A stretch of 27,476 bases of DNA. It comes from Deltaproteobacteria bacterium. Lineage in GTDB: Bacteria > Myxococcota > Myxococcia > SLRQ01. The translations under genes and the position numbers were made by a program. The stretch lies in assembly GCA_007128675.1 (NCBI GenBank), contig SKWY01000077.1:1-27476 (forward strand), in the 5' to 3' direction. This document shows, piece by piece, positions 22,571 to 27,476 of this stretch. Under the pieces are notes generated by a model. That model saw only the letters and a list, made by a program, of their open reading frames with translations, was not told the DNA's origin and made no database searches. The stretch's first letter is position 1, and the number at the start of each line of letters is the position of its first letter.

Positions 22571-24519
22571 GTCACGGCTCGGATCTGGATCGTGTACTCG
22601 GACCTGGCGGCCTGTTGGATGCCGCCGCCGGGGGCTACGAGGATCGACCTTCTCAAAGAGTTCTGGCGAGAAAGGTCCTCGAGGCATTGCTTGGGGGGCG
22701 TCACCTCGTCGCCGAGGCCGGCACGGGAACGGGGAAGACGCTCGCGTACCTCGTACCAGCTGTCTTGGCTCGAAAGAAAGTGGTCGTAAGCACCGCCACC
22801 CGTGCCCTGCAAGAGCAGATCTTTCAAAAAGATCTGCCACTTGTCTTCGATCTTCTAGGAGGCTCCTTCAGCGCGGCCTGCCTGAAAGGGAGAGCGAACT
22901 ACGTCTGTTTGGCTCGAAAGGCACGATTCGATACCCAACCGCTCTTTCCATTCCGAGATGACCGGCACCTATACGATAAGGTGCGCAGGTGGCTCCAGGA
23001 GACCTCTACGGGAGACATAGCCGATATCTTCGATGTTCCCGAGGACTGGAGCACATGGAAGGAAATCGTCTCCTCGACCGACACATGTCTCGGTCAGAAA
23101 TGCGAGTACTCGGAGGACTGCTTCGTCAATCGAGCACGGACCGCGGCTGCGGCGGCCGACATCGTGGTGGTCAACCATCATCTCTTTTTTGCCGACACGG
23201 CGTTGAAGGCAAGCCCGGCCGGAGCTCTGGCGGGCGCCGCGGTCATTCCTCCTTACGACGCGGCTATCTTCGATGAAGCTCACGTAATCGAGGATGTGGC
23301 AACCTCCTTCTTTGGACTGTCTCTGTCCAACTATCGGATAAGAGACTTGGTACGTGATGCGAAGAAGGCGGCGAGCTACGACAAGGAGTCGTTCATCGCC
23401 CTTGCCGAGTCCGCCGAGCGCCTCCTCGAAAGGAGCGATCGCTTCTTCTCGGCGCTTCGATTGGAGACAAACCGTCATCAGCTGCGCCAAGAGTCCATCG
23501 ACGGCGCATCGAGCGAGCTTCAAGCGCTTGGCGAAGCCTTCGACCTGCTGGCAGCCATCGCCAGTCGACACCATGAAGACGAAGACTTGTTCGCGATCGA
23601 ACGAAGAGCCCGAGAACTGCAGGCAATCCTGGGTGTAGTCGTGGATCTCGGGAAGGAGGACAGGGTTCACTGGTCCGATGTACGAGGAGGACTCGTCTAC
23701 CTGCATTCCTCCCCCGTGGATGCCGCCATGGAGCTACGAGAGAACCTCCTGGGGAGAGTAGAGAGCCTAGTGTTCACCAGTGCTACTCTCTCCGCCGGGG
23801 GAAGTCTTCGATTCTTCCAAAACAGAATCGGTCTGTCGGAAGAGAATGAGGATCTATTCGAGCTGGATGCCGCAATACTGCCCTCCCCCTTCGACTTCGA
23901 GCGCCAAGCAGCTCTCTATGTGCCCAGCTCTATCCCAGAGCCAAACGACCCCGGCTTCACCGTGGCCGTGGCCGAGGAGGCAAGGAAGCTCTGCCGAATA
24001 ACGGGGGGAAGGGCCTTCATTCTGTGTACGAGCCACCGAAACATGGAGGCTATTCACTCCCACCTCGAGTCCTCTCCGGACTGGCTCCTCTTGAAGCAAG
24101 GCGAGGCACCAAAGAGCGCCTTGCTCGAGCGCTTTCGCGAGCAACCCAGTGTGCTGGTGGCGACTCAATCCTTCTGGGAGGGAGTTGACGTTCCCGGTGA
24201 AGCCCTCTCGTTGGTGATTGTGGACAAGCTCCCTTTCGCGCCACCGAACGATCCCATCTTGTCCGCGCGAATCGATGCTCTCCGATCCTCCGGCAGGAGC
24301 CCATTCAACGATCTGCAGCTTCCCCAAGCGGCACTCGCTCTCAAGCAGGGCTTCGGTCGACTCATACGGACGACAAGAGACCGAGGCATCGTCGCCGTAT
24401 GCGACATTCGCTTGGCACGAAAGGGCTACAGACGTCAGTTTCTGTCGACCCTACCGCCATGCCCAAGATTCAGAGACATAGAGGGGTTACATAACTGGTG
24501 GCGAACCGCCACGACCTAG
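22567..24519 (+). CDS. dinG: DinG/XPD-type ATP-dependent DNA helicase
   Basis: This 650-residue superfamily 2 helicase belongs to the DinG/XPD group, 5'-to-3' helicases that resolve R-loops and repair intermediates in the cytoplasm. Visible are the Q-type motif YEDRPSQ (24-30), Walker A AGTGTGKT (51-58), and DEAH (235-238). The four iron-sulfur Cys are C113, C173, C178 and C184. Helicase motifs V and VI are QSFWEGVDVPG and QGFGRLIRTTRDRG near the C-terminus. There is no N-terminal exonuclease domain, so it is the YoaA/DinG-length form. The GTG start at 22567 overlaps the previous stop by four bases (GTGA). It lies inside a signalling operon, which is an unusual setting. Assignment to DinG rather than YoaA is not certain. 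Confidence 0.9.
   Translation: MSHGSDLDRVLGPGGLLDAAAGGYEDRPSQRVLARKVLEALLGGRHLVAEAGTGTGKTLAYLVPAVLARKKVVVSTATRALQEQIFQKDLPLVFDLLGGSFSAACLKGRANYVCLARKARFDTQPLFPFRDDRHLYDKVRRWLQETSTGDIADIFDVPEDWSTWKEIVSSTDTCLGQKCEYSEDCFVNRARTAAAAADIVVVNHHLFFADTALKASPAGALAGAAVIPPYDAAIFDEAHVIEDVATSFFGLSLSNYRIRDLVRDAKKAASYDKESFIALAESAERLLERSDRFFSALRLETNRHQLRQESIDGASSELQALGEAFDLLAAIASRHHEDEDLFAIERRARELQAILGVVVDLGKEDRVHWSDVRGGLVYLHSSPVDAAMELRENLLGRVESLVFTSATLSAGGSLRFFQNRIGLSEENEDLFELDAAILPSPFDFERQAALYVPSSIPEPNDPGFTVAVAEEARKLCRITGGRAFILCTSHRNMEAIHSHLESSPDWLLLKQGEAPKSALLERFREQPSVLVATQSFWEGVDVPGEALSLVIVDKLPFAPPNDPILSARIDALRSSGRSPFNDLQLPQAALALKQGFGRLIRTTRDRGIVAVCDIRLARKGYRRQFLSTLPPCPRFRDIEGLHNWWRTATT
22815..22837. repeat. 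Perfect 10-bp-arm inverted repeat inside the helicase gene
   Basis: GCAGATCTTT (22815-22824) is followed by a 3-nt loop and its exact complement AAAGATCTGC (22828-22837). It lies in the codons for EQIFQKDLP, a conserved part of the helicase, so it may be a by-product of coding. A stable RNA hairpin at this position is nevertheless predicted. Confidence 0.7.
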
Positions 24520-24545
24520 TATATGTCTTGTTTTCGAGGGTCGAG

Positions 24546-25229
24546 ATGCAGCTCAATGCCGCCGAACGCGAGCTAACACTTAAGGTCGTCTATTACGGGC
24601 CTGGGCTATCGGGCAAGACGACCAATCTTCAAGCCATCCATGCGCGTCTCGATCCGAACGTGCGTGGGAGGCTCATGACCCTGGATACGGCCGACGACCG
24701 TACGCTGTTCTTCGACATGATGCCCGTCTTCTTTCAGACCGCCAGCGGCTTGAAAGTGAGACTGAAGCTGTTCACCGTGCCGGGTCAGGCCATGCACGAC
24801 TCCACGCGAAGGCTCGTCTTACAGGGCGTCGATGCGGTTGCCTTCATCGCCGACAGTCAAATCAATCAGTCCAAAGCCAACAACGCCTATTGGAGCGACC
24901 TTCTCAAGAACCTTCAGCAGAACGGCATATCTCCCGGCGAGATACCCATAGTAATCCAGTTCAACAAACGAGATTTGCCGGAAACGAGAACGGACGAGGA
25001 AATCGAGGGCCTGCGCTTGAAGGGCAAGGAACCCATCTTCTCCGCCGTTGCCATTCGGGGGATAGGTGTGCTGGAGACTCTGCATGGATTGATGTTGCTT
25101 ACCTTTGCTCGCCTGGAGAAGAAGCTCGACTTCGGAAGAAAGTTCGGCGTTACCGAGGAAGAGTTCATGAGAGGCATCTTCCGCAATCTCGACTTGGAAG
25201 ACAGTGATATCGAGGCCGCTTTCGGCTAA
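24546..25229 (+). CDS. MglA-like small GTPase with C-terminal extension
   Basis: This is a 227-residue Ras-like GTPase of the bacterial MglA family, which sets cell polarity and motility direction in Myxococcus. G1 is GPGLSGKTT (18-26). Arg52 in DDRTLFFD and Gln81 in TVPGQ match the catalytic Arg53 and Gln82 of MglA. The guanine motif NKRD is at 140-143. Residues 193-227 form an acidic extension (KLDFGRKFGV to the end) that is absent from the 195-residue Myxococcus protein. The ATG at 24546 has GAGGG five bases upstream; a GTG at 24498 overlaps the helicase gene and is less likely. No MglB/roadblock gene is in the window, so its GTPase-activating partner is unknown. It precedes a histidine kinase gene. 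Confidence 0.93.
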   Translation: MQLNAAERELTLKVVYYGPGLSGKTTNLQAIHARLDPNVRGRLMTLDTADDRTLFFDMMPVFFQTASGLKVRLKLFTVPGQAMHDSTRRLVLQGVDAVAFIADSQINQSKANNAYWSDLLKNLQQNGISPGEIPIVIQFNKRDLPETRTDEEIEGLRLKGKEPIFSAVAIRGIGVLETLHGLMLLTFARLEKKLDFGRKFGVTEEEFMRGIFRNLDLEDSDIEAAFG

Positions 25230-25245
25230 CTGGAGGACACGACCG

Positions 25246-26712
25246 TTGGATGGGGCAGCCATCATGTGGGATCGTCCACCCCCTCTCAAGGAGCTAGTCG
25301 ACATCGGCTCCCTAGCCGAGGTTTGCCGATCCTTCGCGGAGCTATACGGGATCGGCGTTCGCGTTTATGACGTTGATGGCGCTCGTCTCGTCGATCTTCG
25401 TATGGGCAACATCGACTTTTGTGGCTACGTTTTCGGCAAGGCCAAAGGACAGCATCTTTGTACGGCCACGGTCCAAGAGATAAAGAGCAGCTCCTTTCGA
25501 AGCGCATCCGGGGACCCTCGTCATGAAGCAATAGTGCGTCACACGTGCTTCACCGGGCTTCGCTACCTGACTCTTCCCCTTCTTCATGAAATGGACCTTC
25601 TCGGGAAGATAATCATGGGGCCGTTCCTCCCCGATGATCTCGAGAGGCTGCCCGATGAACTCTGCTCGATAAGCCAGGATTTCGACAGCGAAGAAGCAAC
25701 TCGTCTGCTTTCCGGCCTGCGCCGAGCACCCGAAGAGACCATCCGAAAGGTACTTGCGCAGCTTGGCTCCATAATCGAGGTAATGGTGCATTCGGGTTAC
25801 AAGGTGCATCTCACCAGCACCATGCACATCGAGTCTGTGACGGCAACCCACCATGAGCTGCTCGATAAGAATCAACGACTCGAAGAGAGCCTGGATAAGC
25901 TCCGAGAGCTCGACAGGCTCAAGTCCAACTTCCTGGCTACCGTCAGCCACGAGCTACGCACGCCTCTGACCAGCATCATCGGCTACAGCGAAATGCTCCT
26001 AGAGGGCCTAGTGGGAGACATGAGCCAGGAGCAACGACAACACGTGGCCACAATCATGGCCAAGGGCGACGAGCTTCTGCAGCTCATTGTCTCGATACTC
26101 GACATCAGCAAGATTGAGAGCGGCACGGTGAGCTTGATGCCGGTGGAGCTAGACCTAATCGAGCTGACCGAAACAGCCGTATCGACCATAAAGCCCCACG
26201 CCCAGAAGAAGCACCTGTCCATTCGAACGCACCTTGCAAGAGAGCTTCCCGTCCTACATGCAGACAAGGACAAGGTGCGTCAGTGCATCGTGAATCTTCT
26301 CGCCAATGCGGTGAAGTTCACCCCGGATCAGGGAGAGATCGAGATCCTCATCGAGCCATACGTCGGCGCTCGGCGCCACGCGCCACCAGCTAGCGCGAGC
26401 GACTCGGGTTACTTCCTATTCGAGGCCTTGGACGAGGAATTCATCCGAATCACGGTACGCGACAACGGGATCGGAATAGACTCGAAACAAAAGGAAAGGA
26501 TCTTCGATACCTTCTATCAGGTCGACAGCTCGTCCACACGAGCCTTTGGAGGAGCCGGACTGGGCCTATCGATCGTCAAGGCTTACGTCGAGGCACATGG
26601 GGGAGAGGTCTGGGTCGACAGCGCCCCGGGAAGAGGTAGCGCCTTTTCGCTGCTCTTTCCGGCGGGACGCGAGGCAAACTCGAAGGCGCAGTCCATAGCT
26701 GGGAGTAGCTGA
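25246..26712 (+). CDS. PocR-domain sensor histidine kinase
   Basis: The 488-residue product has no membrane segment and is probably cytoplasmic. Residues of about 15-185 resemble the PocR ligand-binding domain, with conserved-type Cys at 59, 72 (HLCTATV) and 101 (RHTCFTGL). A coiled coil (about 200-228) leads to the HisKA domain with phosphoacceptor His235 in SHELRTP. The HATPase domain has the N box NLLANAVKFTP (from Asn350), DNGIGID (406-412) and GGAGLGLS (435-442). The start is inferred to be the TTG at 25246, which has GGAGG nine bases upstream; the ATG at 25264 is an alternative with the ribosome site too far away. It overlaps the following receiver gene by one base, so the two probably form a two-component pair. 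Confidence 0.9.
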   Translation: MDGAAIMWDRPPPLKELVDIGSLAEVCRSFAELYGIGVRVYDVDGARLVDLRMGNIDFCGYVFGKAKGQHLCTATVQEIKSSSFRSASGDPRHEAIVRHTCFTGLRYLTLPLLHEMDLLGKIIMGPFLPDDLERLPDELCSISQDFDSEEATRLLSGLRRAPEETIRKVLAQLGSIIEVMVHSGYKVHLTSTMHIESVTATHHELLDKNQRLEESLDKLRELDRLKSNFLATVSHELRTPLTSIIGYSEMLLEGLVGDMSQEQRQHVATIMAKGDELLQLIVSILDISKIESGTVSLMPVELDLIELTETAVSTIKPHAQKKHLSIRTHLARELPVLHADKDKVRQCIVNLLANAVKFTPDQGEIEILIEPYVGARRHAPPASASDSGYFLFEALDEEFIRITVRDNGIGIDSKQKERIFDTFYQVDSSSTRAFGGAGLGLSIVKAYVEAHGGEVWVDSAPGRGSAFSLLFPAGREANSKAQSIAGSS

Positions 26713-27077
26713 TGGTTCGGGTTCTCGTCGTCGATGACGACGCCACCATACGGGCCATGGAGACGCGGATTCTCTGTGAGGCCGGATATGACGTTGTGGT
26801 CGCAAAGGATGGTCGCTCGGCCTTGGATCTCGCAACGGAGACCTTGCCCGATCTCATTCTCCTCGACGTGATGATGCCCGGTCTTTCCGGCCTCGAGGTG
26901 GCCCGGCTGCTGCGGGCTAGTCCTGCAACGAAGAAGATACCGGTGCTCTTCGTCACATCGAGAACCCGAGCAAGCGCAATGAACGATGGGTTCAAGGCCG
27001 GTGGCTCGGCCTACCTCACCAAGCCCTTTACCAGAAAGAGGCTCCTTGAGCTGGTCGAGGAGCTAGTCTCAACTTGA
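26712..27077 (+). CDS. Single-domain response regulator
   Basis: The 121-residue product is a receiver domain only. The acidic cluster is Asp8-10, the phosphoacceptor is Asp52 in LILLDVMMPG, Thr82 is the switch residue, and Lys104 is in TKPF. The ATG overlaps the kinase stop by one base (TGATG). It is the likely phosphorylation partner of the PocR kinase. Output must be through binding another protein, for example the GTPase or a motility component, but this is inference. Confidence 0.93.
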   Translation: MVRVLVVDDDATIRAMETRILCEAGYDVVVAKDGRSALDLATETLPDLILLDVMMPGLSGLEVARLLRASPATKKIPVLFVTSRTRASAMNDGFKAGGSAYLTKPFTRKRLLELVEELVST

Positions 27078-27087
27078 GGGACGAGCC

Positions 27088-27476
27088 TTGGACGAGTTTG
27101 CTCTGATCAGCCGGTGGCTCGAGCATTTCGAAGGCCGAGGCGAAAGCGTGATAATCGGCCCGGGAGACGACGCCGCCGCCTTCGAGCCGGCCTCTGGACG
27201 AGTGGTGGTCGCCACGACCGATGCCCTGATCGATGGAGTGCATTTTCGTTGCGACAAGTGGCCTCCACGAGCGATTGGTTACAAGGCACTTGCCGTGAAC
27301 TTGTCCGACCTTGCCGCAATGGGCGCAAGGCCGCGATACGCCCTGTTGGCCCTTGGCATACCGTCGAGCACTTCCGCTGGCTTTTTGATGAGAGTCGCGA
27401 GGGGAATGGCCGAGGCCTGCCGCGCTTTCGAGGTGACCCTCATCGGCGGGAACATGAGCAAGGCGAGCGAGCTCTC
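27088..27476 (+). CDS. thiL: Thiamine-monophosphate kinase ThiL, N-terminal fragment
   Basis: The frame begins at a TTG at 27088 with GAGGGA upstream, 10 bp after the receiver gene, and runs off the right edge after 129 codons. ThiL phosphorylates thiamine monophosphate to the active diphosphate. The N-terminus DEFALISRW, the IGPGDDAA motif, the TDALIDGVHF motif and the ALAVNLSDLAAMGA segment are all diagnostic. The later glycine motif reads LIGGNMSKASEL. Nothing is missing from the visible part. It is probably co-transcribed with the signalling operon but has no obvious functional link to it. Confidence 0.93.
   Translation, partial: MDEFALISRWLEHFEGRGESVIIGPGDDAAAFEPASGRVVVATTDALIDGVHFRCDKWPPRAIGYKALAVNLSDLAAMGARPRYALLALGIPSSTSAGFLMRVARGMAEACRAFEVTLIGGNMSKASEL

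Overview
This window of about 27.5 kb is a GC-rich, densely coding bacterial chromosome segment. The gene content suggests a delta-proteobacterial or Myxococcota-like organism. Evidence for this is an MglA-family GTPase, many long modular lipoproteins (IPT/TIG, PPC, PKD and Cys-rich repeats), a PocR-type sensor kinase, and heavy use of translational coupling with GTG/TTG starts. This placement is inferred from gene content only. I see no rRNA, tRNA, CRISPR array, insertion sequence or phage gene.

Left part (1-11135). A truncated minus-strand gene of unknown function lies at the edge. Next comes a plus-strand CpaF/TadA-type secretion ATPase with a long, charged, probably disordered C-terminal tail and no other pilus or secretion gene nearby. 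Converging on it is a minus-strand operon of five consecutive lipoprotein genes: a von Willebrand A-like protein; a two-ASH/PKD/DUF2135-like protein; a nine-fold Cys-repeat protein with two PPC domains; a 1174-residue protein with seven IPT/TIG repeats; and a second Cys-repeat protein. Three of the four junctions overlap by 1 or 4 bases and the fourth has a 10-base gap. All five products carry a lipoprotein signal peptide, so they probably act together at the cell surface. This is my leading candidate for an undescribed system.

Middle part (11136-19974). A 425-bp divergent region holds a perfect palindrome and candidate promoters on both strands. It is followed by the heat-shock cluster hrcA-grpE-dnaK-dnaJ. 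Downstream on the same strand are a predicted lipoprotein with TPR-like repeats and a periplasmic-binding domain (LpoA/LivJ-like) and, overlapping it by one base, an M50 site-2-type membrane metalloprotease. Together they suggest cytoplasmic proteostasis genes next to envelope functions.

Right part (19997-27476). A small predicted outer-membrane beta-barrel gene lies on the minus strand. A divergent region of about 445 bp separates it from a tightly packed plus-strand operon: CheY-like receiver; a protein with four GspE_N-like repeats fused to a CheX-like phosphatase domain; DinG/XPD-type Fe-S helicase; MglA-like GTPase with a C-terminal extension; PocR-domain histidine kinase; single-domain receiver; and the start of thiL (thiamine-monophosphate kinase). 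The receiver/CheX pair and the kinase/receiver pair flanking a polarity-type GTPase suggest a compact signalling module, with dinG and thiL as housekeeping passengers. This is the second candidate for unusual biology.
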